A stretch of 19,118 nt of DNA. Origin: CAZUNB01 sp964622235. Its GTDB lineage: Bacteria > Patescibacteriota > Saccharimonadia > Saccharimonadales > JAGPDM01. Position numbers and translations under genes: made by a program. The DNA lies in assembly GCA_964622235.1 (NCBI GenBank), contig CAZUNB010000018.1:1-19118 (forward strand). Reading direction: 5' to 3'. Of the stretch, positions 1 to 7,425 are shown piece by piece. Each line of letters starts with the position of its first letter. Position 1 is the stretch's first letter. The notes under the pieces were generated by a model that was not told where the DNA came from, ran no database searches, and saw only the letters and a list, made by a program, of their open reading frames with translations.

Positions 1-167
1 GCTGGATACTGCGTTACACCGTAGAGCTTGGCTAGTTCTGTGCCGTCACGACTGTCGATATCCATAGTCTCAAGGTCGCGCGAATTACTCGAATTGAAAT
101 CGTGCAACATCGTCTCAACCGTTCGGCCATGTTCACTTTTTGATCGATAAAGTACCACCACTCTCAT
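1..167 (-). CDS. Thioredoxin/glutaredoxin-fold protein, partial (runs off the left edge)
   Basis: The start and about 55 residues of a minus-strand gene lie here; the rest is outside the window. The visible protein begins with a beta strand (VVVLYRS) and later reads KLYGVTQYPA. The YGVxxYP element is typical of the cis-proline region of thioredoxin/glutaredoxin folds. The place where a glutaredoxin carries CPYC instead reads SKSEHGR, so the redox cysteine pair is absent and the reductant role is uncertain. There are two possible ATG starts, at 170 and 167. The Shine-Dalgarno AAGGA overlaps the nrdJ stop codon and is 6 nt from the ATG at 167 but only 3 nt from the one at 170, so I chose 167. 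The gene follows nrdJ by about 10 nt and is almost certainly cotranscribed with it. A redox partner or redox sensor for the reductase is plausible but is inference. Confidence 0.6.
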   Translation of the reverse strand, partial: MRVVVLYRSKSEHGRTVETMLHDFNSSNSRDLETMDIDSRDGTELAKLYGVTQYP

Positions 168-176
168 CATCGTTCC

Positions 177-2999
177 TTAACTACAGCCCGTAGTTGTTCC
201 ACAAACTGTACAGACGTAGCAACTACCACTACGCATAGTCATACCACCACACTCATTGCAAAACGGTGCAGTTGAATCGTCAGCAGCTGGAGCTTTTGGT
301 TGTGTGCTTGTTTCTGGTAGTTCTTCAATTTTTTGCTCGATCAAGGTTTCGGTTTTTGATGCTGGAGCTGTTTGGGCTGGAGCTGGCGCAACTTGTGTTG
401 TGCTGGCGGTTGGAGTTATCTCGGTCAGGCTAGCTTGCTGAATTGGCATATCGTCAAGATTGGCGATGCCAACCTCAAGCTGATCGTCAAAGCTCAGGAA
501 ATCTTTCCCGATTCGTCGGAAGATATAGTCGACAAGCGAGCTAGTCGTACGAATTTCTTTGTCATCAGTTAAACCGCTTGGAGCGAAAGTCATGTTAGTA
601 AACATCTTGACGTAGGCTTTAAGGGGCACACCGTACTGTAGACCATGGCTAACACTAATTGCTAGCGCATCCATGACGCCACGCATGGTTGAACCTTGCT
701 TGGCAACCTGCATGAATAGTTCGGCTGGACTACCGTCTTCAAAATGGCCGACAGTGAAGAAACCTTTCATGCTGCCAACACGGAATTCATAAGTATTACT
801 GCTGCGCATTTTGGGCAGTGTCCGGCGCATAACACCCTTGACGATGATATTATCATTACTCGCAATTACTGGAGCTGAAGTTGCTGGCTCGTCTTCGCCT
901 TCCTTTTTATCTTTCTTAGCTTGAGACAATGGCTGTGCAACCTTTGAGTTATCGCGGTAAATAGCTACAGCCTTGAGACCAAGCTTCCATGAATCAAGAT
1001 GGAGTTGTTCGACATCTTCAACACTAGCATCAGCAGGCATGTTAACGGTTTTACTGATTGCACCACTCAAGAATGGCTGAACCGCACCCATCATTCTGGC
1101 ATGACCAAGGTAATGGATTGAGTTGTCACCCATTGAGCAGGCAAATACTTCTTCGTGCTCTTTTTTCAGATGTGGAGCTCCGAGAATTGTTTTTTCATCA
1201 TCGATATATTTCACTATGTCGTTAACCTGGATTGGATTGTAGCCAAGCTGTTTAAGTGCACGTGGCACGGTTTTGTTAACGATAAACATCACGCCGCCAC
1301 CAACCAATGTCTTCATTTTAACTAAACCGAGGTCAGGTTCAATTCCGGTTGTGTCGCAGTCCATCATCAGACCAATCGTACCGGTTGGAGCTAGGACTGA
1401 AGCTTGTGCATTACGAGCACCGTAGCGATCAGTTTGTTCAACCGCTTCATCCCAAGCAATAGCTGCTGCATCGAGTAACTCTTCAGAGACAAGGTTAGCA
1501 TCAATTGCGCGCACAGCATCACGGTGCATCTTCAATACACTAATCATGTTTTCACGATCAGCATTGTAGCCAGCAAATGGACCAACTCGTTTAGCAATTC
1601 GTGCGCTAGTAGCGTAAGAATGACCAGTTAAAACTGCAGTGTAAGCAGCAGCCTGAGCACGCCCCTCATCGCTGTTGTATGGTAAACCTTGCGCCATCAA
1701 AAGTGCACCAAGATTGGCATAACCGATACCAAGCTGTCGGTACGCCTTGGCGGTCTTAGTAATACCTTCAGTTGGGTATTCACTGTAGCCAACCAAGATT
1801 TCTTGAGCGGTGAATATAACTTCAATGGTGTGTTTGTAGGCTTCGATATCGAAACTTCCATCATCTTTTAAGTACTTCAGCAAGTTAATACTAGCTAGAT
1901 TACAGGCGCTATCATCGAGGTGCATGTATTCACTACACGGGTTGCTTCCGTTAATACGGCCAGCGCTTGGTGTTGTGTGCCACTTATTAATCGTGGTATC
2001 GAATTGCAAACCTGGGTCGGCGCACTCCCATGAGCTTTCGGCAATCTGGCGCCAGATATCACGAGCGCGTACAGTTTCAATTGTCTGGCCATCTTTGACA
2101 CCATTCAAATCCCAATCAGTATCATCCTCAACCGCTTTCATGAAATCATCGGTGACTCGGACTGAATTATTGGCATTCTGGTATTGAATTGAGTGGATAT
2201 CTTTGCCGTCGAGCGTCATATCAAAACCTGCTTCTTGTAAAGCGCGGGCTTTGCGCTCTTCGCGAGCTTTCGCCCAAATAAATTCTTCAATATCAGGATG
2301 GTCAACATTCAGGATAACCATCTTAGCGGCTCGGCGAGTCTTACCGCCAGACTTAATCGCGCCAGCTGAAGCATCGGCTCCACGCATAAAGCTCAATGGG
2401 CCAGAAGCATAACCAGCACTTTCGCCGAGCGACTCTTTGCTTGAGCGAATCGCACTAACATTAACACCAGAGCCTGAGCCACCTTTGAAAATCATACCTT
2501 CTTCGGTGTACCAATTTAGGATAGCTGGCATTGTGTCTTTAACAGAAAGGATAAAACATGCACTAGCTTGCTGGCTACGATCTTTGGCGCCAATATTAAA
2601 CCAAACAGGACTATTGAAAGCCGCACGCTGAGTGACTAGAATATACTTCAATTCGTGGTTGAAAATCTCAGCTTCTTGTTCGCTCGCAAAGTAGCCTTCT
2701 TGTAAACCATGGGCGCTGATAGTGTCAGCAACACGATTAATCAGCTGCTTAAGCGAAACTTCGCGATCTGGCGTTCCAGGCGTACCACTAAAATATTTTT
2801 GTGCGATAATATTGAGCGCAATCTGCGACCAACTCTTTGGAATTTCGATATCATTTTGTTCAAATACAACGTGTTTGGTTGCTGGATTTTCAATTTTTGC
2901 AGTCCTCTTTTCCCATTCGATTTCATCGTATGGATGTACGGCTGCCTGCGTAAAGAACCTTCTAAATTGTAATGTTGCTGCTAAGTCTTGTGGTGACAT
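177..2999 (-). CDS. nrdJ: Vitamin B12-dependent (class II) ribonucleotide reductase NrdJ
   Basis: A cytoplasmic enzyme that reduces ribonucleotides to deoxyribonucleotides using adenosylcobalamin to generate a thiyl radical. It has 940 residues, typical of long NrdJ. The active-site motif NPCSEY is at 353-358: Cys355 is the thiyl-radical candidate, with Asn353 and Glu357 alongside. Cys148 (SACF) and Cys366 (DSACNL) match the redox pair of the family. KGGSGSGVN at about 172-180 and APTGTIG in the middle are further family blocks. A TSCPD-type domain follows at roughly 705-820, then a Pro/Ala/Thr-rich linker. The tail has six cysteines (C914, C917, C927, C930, C933, C939), combining a zinc-ribbon-like cluster with the C-terminal cysteines expected to relay electrons. 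The start is ATG with a strong AAGGAGGGG upstream. The gene has its own promoter at 3125-3153 with a candidate NrdR box, and it precedes a thioredoxin-fold gene. Confidence 0.96.
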   Translation of the reverse strand: MSPQDLAATLQFRRFFTQAAVHPYDEIEWEKRTAKIENPATKHVVFEQNDIEIPKSWSQIALNIIAQKYFSGTPGTPDREVSLKQLINRVADTISAHGLQEGYFASEQEAEIFNHELKYILVTQRAAFNSPVWFNIGAKDRSQQASACFILSVKDTMPAILNWYTEEGMIFKGGSGSGVNVSAIRSSKESLGESAGYASGPLSFMRGADASAGAIKSGGKTRRAAKMVILNVDHPDIEEFIWAKAREERKARALQEAGFDMTLDGKDIHSIQYQNANNSVRVTDDFMKAVEDDTDWDLNGVKDGQTIETVRARDIWRQIAESSWECADPGLQFDTTINKWHTTPSAGRINGSNPCSEYMHLDDSACNLASINLLKYLKDDGSFDIEAYKHTIEVIFTAQEILVGYSEYPTEGITKTAKAYRQLGIGYANLGALLMAQGLPYNSDEGRAQAAAYTAVLTGHSYATSARIAKRVGPFAGYNADRENMISVLKMHRDAVRAIDANLVSEELLDAAAIAWDEAVEQTDRYGARNAQASVLAPTGTIGLMMDCDTTGIEPDLGLVKMKTLVGGGVMFIVNKTVPRALKQLGYNPIQVNDIVKYIDDEKTILGAPHLKKEHEEVFACSMGDNSIHYLGHARMMGAVQPFLSGAISKTVNMPADASVEDVEQLHLDSWKLGLKAVAIYRDNSKVAQPLSQAKKDKKEGEDEPATSAPVIASNDNIIVKGVMRRTLPKMRSSNTYEFRVGSMKGFFTVGHFEDGSPAELFMQVAKQGSTMRGVMDALAISVSHGLQYGVPLKAYVKMFTNMTFAPSGLTDDKEIRTTSSLVDYIFRRIGKDFLSFDDQLEVGIANLDDMPIQQASLTEITPTASTTQVAPAPAQTAPASKTETLIEQKIEELPETSTQPKAPAADDSTAPFCNECGGMTMRSGSCYVCTVCGTTTGCS

Positions 3000-3090
3000 A
3001 AAACCCCTCCTTAATTTTGCTTTCTAGAGCGCAAGAAATCGACCTGGTGGCCTTTTCATTCTCGCAACTCTTCCCTCTTTTTGTCTCTTT

Positions 3091-3115
3091 CGTAGTGTTT
3101 GTTTTTTTAACTACG
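3091..3115 (-). promoter_or_regulatory. Inverted repeat at the 5' end of the nrdJ transcript
   Basis: CGTAGT and ACTACG form perfect 6-bp arms around a 13-nt A/T-rich spacer, just downstream of the predicted nrdJ start point (about 3118). It could be an operator or a 5' mRNA hairpin. The inner half-site ACACTA resembles half an NrdR box, but the other half does not match. Confidence 0.35.
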
Positions 3116-3131
3116 CTACCAAGTATTGTAT
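3116..3131. promoter_or_regulatory. Candidate NrdR box over the nrdJ -10 region
   Basis: On the plus strand the core ACCAAGTATTGT matches 9 of 12 positions of the published NrdR-box core ACwAtATaTwGt (consensus from memory). It overlaps the -10 hexamer of the nrdJ promoter, where a repressor would block RNA polymerase. A better site with the same TATTGTA half lies upstream of nrdR. The match is moderate and A/T-rich, so chance is possible. Confidence 0.4.
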
Positions 3132-3153
3132 ACCCGAAGCTATTGCTAGACAA
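3125..3153 (-). promoter_or_regulatory. nrdJ promoter
   Basis: Read on the minus strand: -35 TTGTCT (3148-3153), exactly 17 bp spacer, -10 TACAAT (3125-3130). The predicted start near 3118 gives a leader of about 120 nt ending in a strong Shine-Dalgarno. Its presence lets nrdJ be controlled apart from the upstream nrdR/ftsZ genes. Confidence 0.6.
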
Positions 3154-3233
3154 GCTTTGCATTTGCCTGTTCTTTGCTAGGAATTTGAATCAATTTAACC
3201 GAAAATAATCGTTGTAAAAAGACACATCCTTGC

Positions 3234-3698
3234 TTAATTTTCAGGAGATACAGATCGCAATTTTCGTAACTCTTCTTGAAAGCTATCGATATCCTTAAAA
3301 CTACGATAAACACTGGCAAAACGTACGTATGTTACTTCGTCGAGCTCACGCAAGTGCTTCATAGCAGCTTCGCCGATACTACGACTTTTAACTTCACCTT
3401 CACCGCTGGCATATAGCTCACGCTCGACTTCACTAACCAGCTCTTCAAGCTGTAAGCTAGTGACTGGGCGTTTTTCTGAAGCAATACTCAATCCCTGTAA
3501 TAGCTTATTACGAGCAAACCGCTGTCGTACACCATCTTTCTTGACGACAATTAGTTGCGGCCGTTCTATCCTCTCATAGGTTGTGTAGCGATATGAACAA
3601 TCAAGACACTGTCTACGGCGACGAATTGCCGAACCTGCGTCCAGGTCACGTGACTCGATTACCTTGCTATTATCATGATTACAGCTCGGACATTGCAT
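3234..3698 (-). CDS. nrdR: Transcriptional repressor NrdR
   Basis: A global repressor of ribonucleotide reductase genes that senses ATP/dATP. It has 154 residues, the usual length. The N-terminal zinc ribbon has C3-x2-C6 and C31-x2-C34, with the basic family block AIRRRRQCLDC that contributes to DNA binding. The ATP-cone domain spans about 47-137, starting at PQLIVVKKDG and including the RPVTSLQLEELV helix and the VRFASVYRSFKDIDSF block. The ATG has AGGAGA 6 nt upstream. The gene sits between ftsZ and nrdJ and has its own promoter followed by a GTAC-rich segment with a good NrdR-box match, so autoregulation plus control of nrdJ is the expected circuit. Confidence 0.96.
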   Translation of the reverse strand: MQCPSCNHDNSKVIESRDLDAGSAIRRRRQCLDCSYRYTTYERIERPQLIVVKKDGVRQRFARNKLLQGLSIASEKRPVTSLQLEELVSEVERELYASGEGEVKSRSIGEAAMKHLRELDEVTYVRFASVYRSFKDIDSFQEELRKLRSVSPEN

Positions 3699-3721
3699 AT
3701 GTATCTCCTGATTAATGTGCT

Positions 3722-3757
3722 GTACCCATTGTACTACATATTGTACATGTGGTGTAC
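3722..3757. repeat. Four GTAC motifs in the nrdR leader, including a candidate NrdR box
   Basis: GTAC occurs at 3722, 3731, 3743 and 3754, four times in 36 bp. The central pair encloses GTACTACATATTGTAC (3731-3746), whose inner 12 bases match the NrdR-box core ACwAtATaTwGt at 11 of 12 positions (consensus from memory). The segment covers about +3 to +38 of the nrdR transcript, a suitable position for a repressor site. Confidence 0.5.
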
Positions 3758-3766
3758 CTATCTACG

Positions 3767-3794
3767 ATTATAGCGCTATGGATGGCGGGGTCAA
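3767..3794 (-). promoter_or_regulatory. nrdR promoter
   Basis: On the minus strand: -35 TTGACC (3789-3794), 16 bp spacer, perfect -10 TATAAT (3767-3772). The expected start is near 3760, immediately before the GTAC repeats, giving a leader of about 60 nt that ends in AGGAGA. Confidence 0.65.
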
Positions 3795-3873
3795 CTGTAT
3801 TTTGTTGTCATTTCGACTACATGAGAAGAAATTTATCTTATTTAAAATTGAACAATTTTTTTACAATCAGTTA

Positions 3874-5271
3874 CTACTTCTTACGGCGACCGAACAAGCC
3901 TTTTTTTTGTTCGGGTTCATCCGCATTTTTTACAATTGAGCTTTTTGAACCACTTTTAAAATCATCATTATCTTTACGTTTCTTATCATTATTGTCGGTT
4001 TTAATTCCATCTTTTTCAGCCTCTTCTTCTTCCATCCGTTGCCGGCGAACAAAAGCAGGTACATCGAGGTCTTCGTCATCATCAGCTACTGACCAAACAC
4101 TTTCCTCAAAAGAATTTTTCGAAGTAGAACTAGAATCCTTAACTTCATTGTTCCGCGAATTTTCCTCGGATAATTCCATTGAAGCTGCGGCAACCGCAAT
4201 GTCTTCGTCGCTTACGTCATCGTCATCATTTGTGCTAGATGAGCTTGAACTATTATCATTATTTGATGAGAAGTAGCTAAGACCACTACCTGGTTTTTTG
4301 CGCCCTGCCCCGTAATATGAGCTATCAAAACCTGTGGCAATGACAGTGATAACAATCTCATCATCGAGAGTTTCATCGAGAGTAGCACCGAATATTATAT
4401 TAGCTTCATCATCAGCAGCTTTAGTAATTGCTTCGGCTGCGTCATTGATCTCATGCATCGACATGTCGCTACCACCAGTAATATTGAATAAGACTCCACG
4501 CGCACCATCAACCGAAACTTCAAGCAGCGGCGATTCAATCGCCTGCTGGGCAGCATCAATTGCTCGGTTCTCACCTTCCGCGCGTCCGATGCCCATAAGG
4601 GCTGAGCCAGCATTCTTCATGACTGATTTTACATCGGCAAAATCGAGGTTAATGATACCGTGAATTGTGATCAAGTCAGATATCCCTTGTACACCTTGAC
4701 GTAAAACGTCGTCAGCAACCTTGAAAGCTTCCATAATCGGTGTACGTCGATCAATCGTTTGCAACAATCGATCGTTTGGAATGGTAATCAATGTATCGAC
4801 ATTAGCTCGTAAATTTTCAATAGCAGCCTCAGAGTTCCGTCGTCGTCGTTCACCTTCAAAAGCAAATGGCCGAGTTGCGATCCCAACCACTAAAGCATCA
4901 AGCTCTTGAGCAATCCGTGCCACGACCGGACCAGCGCCTGAGCCAGTACCACCACCAGCACCAAAAGTAACGAAAACCATGTCTGAGCCTTCAAGAGCTT
5001 TTTTGAGATCTTCGGCTGACTCTTCAGCTGCCTGCTGACCTACTGCTGGATCTGCGCCTGCGCCTAGACCACGTGTGGTTTCTTTACCAATGTGAATCTT
5101 TTTGCCTGCCTTAGAGTAATGCAAAGCTTGCGAGTCAGTATTTACGGCTATGAAGTCGATACCAGAGAGATCGTTGTCGATCATTCTGTCAACTGCTGAG
5201 CCGCCACCGCCACCGACACCGACAACGCGGATTACTGCTGATGTTTGAATTTCTGGCTTTACTTCGGCCAC
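3874..5271 (-). CDS. ftsZ: Cell division protein FtsZ
   Basis: A tubulin-like GTPase that polymerises into the cytokinetic ring. The glycine-rich nucleotide loop VGVGGGGGSAV is at 17-27 and the tubulin signature GAGGGTGSG at 104-112, with the T7 loop later (DLITIHGIINLDFADVK region). The globular core is followed by a Ser/Asp/Glu-rich linker and the conserved C-terminal peptide DVPAFVRRQR at 403-412, which binds FtsA and other partners. Unusually, about 53 further charged residues follow, ending KKGLFGRRKK; most FtsZ proteins end within some 20 residues of this peptide. The start is GTG, fixed by AAGGAGG 6 nt upstream, and the total is 465 residues. The gene lies downstream of ftsA as in most bacteria and has its own promoter in the 122-bp gap. 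Confidence 0.97.
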   Translation of the reverse strand: MAEVKPEIQTSAVIRVVGVGGGGGSAVDRMIDNDLSGIDFIAVNTDSQALHYSKAGKKIHIGKETTRGLGAGADPAVGQQAAEESAEDLKKALEGSDMVFVTFGAGGGTGSGAGPVVARIAQELDALVVGIATRPFAFEGERRRRNSEAAIENLRANVDTLITIPNDRLLQTIDRRTPIMEAFKVADDVLRQGVQGISDLITIHGIINLDFADVKSVMKNAGSALMGIGRAEGENRAIDAAQQAIESPLLEVSVDGARGVLFNITGGSDMSMHEINDAAEAITKAADDEANIIFGATLDETLDDEIVITVIATGFDSSYYGAGRKKPGSGLSYFSSNNDNSSSSSSTNDDDDVSDEDIAVAAASMELSEENSRNNEVKDSSSTSKNSFEESVWSVADDDEDLDVPAFVRRQRMEEEEAEKDGIKTDNNDKKRKDNDDFKSGSKSSIVKNADEPEQKKGLFGRRKK

Positions 5272-5307
5272 AAGAACCCTCCTTTGTTGACCAATCTATG
5301 TGTTCAA

Positions 5308-5336
5308 AGTATACGGAAGATATTGTAAACACGCAA
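5308..5336 (-). promoter_or_regulatory. ftsZ promoter
   Basis: On the minus strand: -35 TTGCGT (5331-5336), 17 bp spacer, -10 TATACT (5308-5313), leading into the AAGGAGG site of ftsZ. The same TTGCGT-17 arrangement precedes rpsU. Confidence 0.55.
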
Positions 5337-5348
5337 TGCACTTTGTGT
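5329..5348. promoter_or_regulatory. 20-bp imperfect dyad over the ftsZ -35 box
   Basis: The dyad has ACAC and GTGT outer arms around a TGCA centre, with mismatches at the fifth and sixth positions from each end. It overlaps the -35 hexamer of the ftsZ promoter, so a bound protein could regulate it. No regulator can be named. Confidence 0.3.
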
Positions 5349-5393
5349 ATTTTTTTGGTTGAGGTAATTTTTTATACAAGAGCTATAGTTTGA

Positions 5394-6632
5394 CTACGGC
5401 TTGAACCGTCGGAATAGTGAGTTGAATATACCCTTGGCAGAGTTAACTGTTTGCGACAGTGCAATCCTTTGGCTTCCGGCGCCGCTGTCGGCTCGCATTG
5501 AATCAAGCATTAAACCAACGACAACTGAATATTGAGGATTATCAATTTGTTCAATGACACCACTAACGTGCTTTGGTGCGCCGACACGAGCAGGCAGCTT
5601 CAAAGCATCTTTAGCAAATGTGTCGATGTGTCTCATTAGCGCACCACCACCAGTTAAGACTACGCCCCCTGGTAGCTGACCGGCTTTATGAATTCGCTGT
5701 AACTCTCTGTTAACTAGTCGAAATAATTCCTCAAGTCTCGCCTGTACAATATCATCAATATCGCGCTGTGAGATCTTAACCTCTTCCTTGTCGCTCTGAA
5801 TAATTGCAATCGTTTTACCCTTTTCTGGATTAGTAACTGCCGAACCGTAATCGAGCTTGATATCCTCAGCAACCTGCAAATCGGTCCTGAGTCCAATGGC
5901 CAAATCATTGGTGACGTGGCCACTACCAATAGCAATATTAGCAGTATGCAGAATTTCGCCTTCCTCATAGACAGCGATACCTGTCGTTGATGCACCAATA
6001 TCAATGACTGCTGAGCCATTTTCACGTTGTTTACGACTCAAAACTGCTTCACTAGCAGCAATAGGTGAAACAATTAAGCTTTCGACGGCGACTCCAACCT
6101 GTTCAAGTACCGCCCTAATATTCTTGATTACTGGAGTGGCGGAAGTGACAATGTGAGCATCGACCTCTAAGCGAATGCCCCTCATTCCTAATGGATCCTT
6201 AATGTCATCCTGACCATCAAGTCGGTATTTGCGTGGAAAAATTTGAACAATTTCTCTATTAGCTGGCATCTGGATAACCATAGCAGCATCCTCAACTCGA
6301 TCTAGATAGTCATGAGTAATCTCGCGGTCACTACCACCTAGGGCGATGACTCCTTTGGAATTAATACTCTTAATATAAGAGCCTCCAACAGCAACAGTCG
6401 CATGATCTACGCGCCGTCCTGACATCCGTTCAGCTTCGTCGATTGCTTGGTTCGTAGCTTTTGCAACTGCATCAGCATCGACAATACTGCCTCTACGCAT
6501 GCCTTGGTTCTCAGCACTGCCAAGGCCTATAATACTTGGCTCTTTTTCCTCTCCGTCGTTAATGACGCCAATCACACACAACACATGAGTTGTGCCGATA
6601 TCAATTCCGATGTGTAGTCTGTCGTTATTCAT
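5394..6632 (-). CDS. ftsA: Cell division protein FtsA
   Basis: An actin-like ATPase that tethers FtsZ filaments to the membrane. The first phosphate motif is IGIDIGTTHV (8-17), the second AVIDIGASTTGIAV (208-221), and the adenosine motif GGVVLTGGGALM (322-333). The 1C subdomain typical of FtsA, absent from MreB and Hsp70, lies at about 85-165. The protein ends with the amphipathic stretch GIFNSLFRRFKP (401-412), matching the membrane-targeting helix of the family. At 412 residues it is normal in size. The ATG has only a weak GGGA upstream. It follows map by 28 nt with no evident terminator, so it is probably cotranscribed with the rpsU-yqeY-adk-map genes. Confidence 0.96.
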   Translation of the reverse strand: MNNDRLHIGIDIGTTHVLCVIGVINDGEEKEPSIIGLGSAENQGMRRGSIVDADAVAKATNQAIDEAERMSGRRVDHATVAVGGSYIKSINSKGVIALGGSDREITHDYLDRVEDAAMVIQMPANREIVQIFPRKYRLDGQDDIKDPLGMRGIRLEVDAHIVTSATPVIKNIRAVLEQVGVAVESLIVSPIAASEAVLSRKQRENGSAVIDIGASTTGIAVYEEGEILHTANIAIGSGHVTNDLAIGLRTDLQVAEDIKLDYGSAVTNPEKGKTIAIIQSDKEEVKISQRDIDDIVQARLEELFRLVNRELQRIHKAGQLPGGVVLTGGGALMRHIDTFAKDALKLPARVGAPKHVSGVIEQIDNPQYSVVVGLMLDSMRADSGAGSQRIALSQTVNSAKGIFNSLFRRFKP

Positions 6633-6660
6633 ATTTCCCTACAGTATAGCGCTTATGAAT

Positions 6661-7425
6661 TTAGTCGGTCAAAATTTCCGCACCATTTTCAGTAATTAAC
6701 ACCGTATGCTCGAAATGAGCGCTCAATGATTTATCAGCAGTTTTCACTGTCCAGCCATCTTTTTTGCTGATGATAACGTTGTCGGTGCCGAGCGTGACCA
6801 TAGGCTCGATTGCAATTGTCATACCTTTGAGCAAGCGCGGACCAGTGCCTTTACTGCCATAGTTTGGGATATTCGGCTCTTCATGAACCAAGTGACCGAC
6901 ACCGTGACCAACTAAATCGCGGACTATGCCATAACCGCCCGGCTTAAGACTAGCTTCAACCGCCGCACCAATATCACCAGTACGAATATTGGCTTTGACC
7001 GCATCGATACCAGCATAGAGTGCTCGCTCAGTGTCAAGCAGTAACCGTTTTACTTTTTCAGGGACTTCCGCCCTAGCTTCATCGATAATGAAACTAATAG
7101 CTGAGTCGGTAATCATACCTTCATATGTCACACAGAAATCGAGACTCAGAATATCACTTGTTTTTAAAATCTTTTTTTTATTCGGCACACCGTGAACAAT
7201 TTCTTCATTAACACTCGTGCAAATTGCGCCACTAAAACCGTGATAGCCAAGCACCGACGGTTTTCCTCCTAGCTTTTTGAGCTCCTCGCGCGCAAACATA
7301 TCGATGTCACGCGTGCTCATACCGTCAGTCGCAATCGTTTTAAGGCTATTCAATATAGAAGCTAGAATCTGCCCACTCTGCCGCATATTGACAATTTCTT
7401 GGTCGGTTTTAACTCTGGTGAACAT
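6661..7425 (-). CDS. map: Methionine aminopeptidase, type I
   Basis: Removes the N-terminal methionine from new proteins after deformylation. At 254 residues it is the minimal type I form without an N-terminal extension. All five metal ligands of the pita-bread fold are visible: D96 (LSLDF), D107 (MITDSA), H174 (VGHGVGH), E207 (IAIEP) and E239 (HFEHT). H78 in EEIVHGVP matches the substrate-binding histidine. Its ATG shares one base with the adk stop (TAATG), so translation is probably coupled. Its substrates are prepared by def, and fmt acts at the start of the same cycle; both are in the divergent cluster of this window. Confidence 0.97.
   Translation of the reverse strand: MFTRVKTDQEIVNMRQSGQILASILNSLKTIATDGMSTRDIDMFAREELKKLGGKPSVLGYHGFSGAICTSVNEEIVHGVPNKKKILKTSDILSLDFCVTYEGMITDSAISFIIDEARAEVPEKVKRLLLDTERALYAGIDAVKANIRTGDIGAAVEASLKPGGYGIVRDLVGHGVGHLVHEEPNIPNYGSKGTGPRLLKGMTIAIEPMVTLGTDNVIISKKDGWTVKTADKSLSAHFEHTVLITENGAEILTD

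Noticed and set aside
2722..3027. Plus-strand open frame of about 100 codons antisense to nrdJ
   Set aside because: It is a shadow of the nrdJ N-terminus with no Shine-Dalgarno and no recognisable protein features.
3000..3124. Adenosylcobalamin riboswitch in the nrdJ leader
   Set aside because: A B12 riboswitch would make sense for NrdJ, and GGCCACCAGG faintly recalls the B12 box. The leader is only about 120 nt and lacks the conserved core blocks, so it is not supported.
3842..3863. A/T-only hairpin AAAATTG/CAATTTT after ftsZ as a terminator
   Set aside because: The stem is almost all A-T and the T-tract suits the plus strand, where no gene ends. It is too weak to call as an ftsZ terminator.
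3749..4276. Plus-strand open frame of 175 codons antisense to ftsZ
   Set aside because: Its Ser-rich protein is the mirror of the Asp/Glu/Ser-rich FtsZ linker; no independent evidence for a gene.
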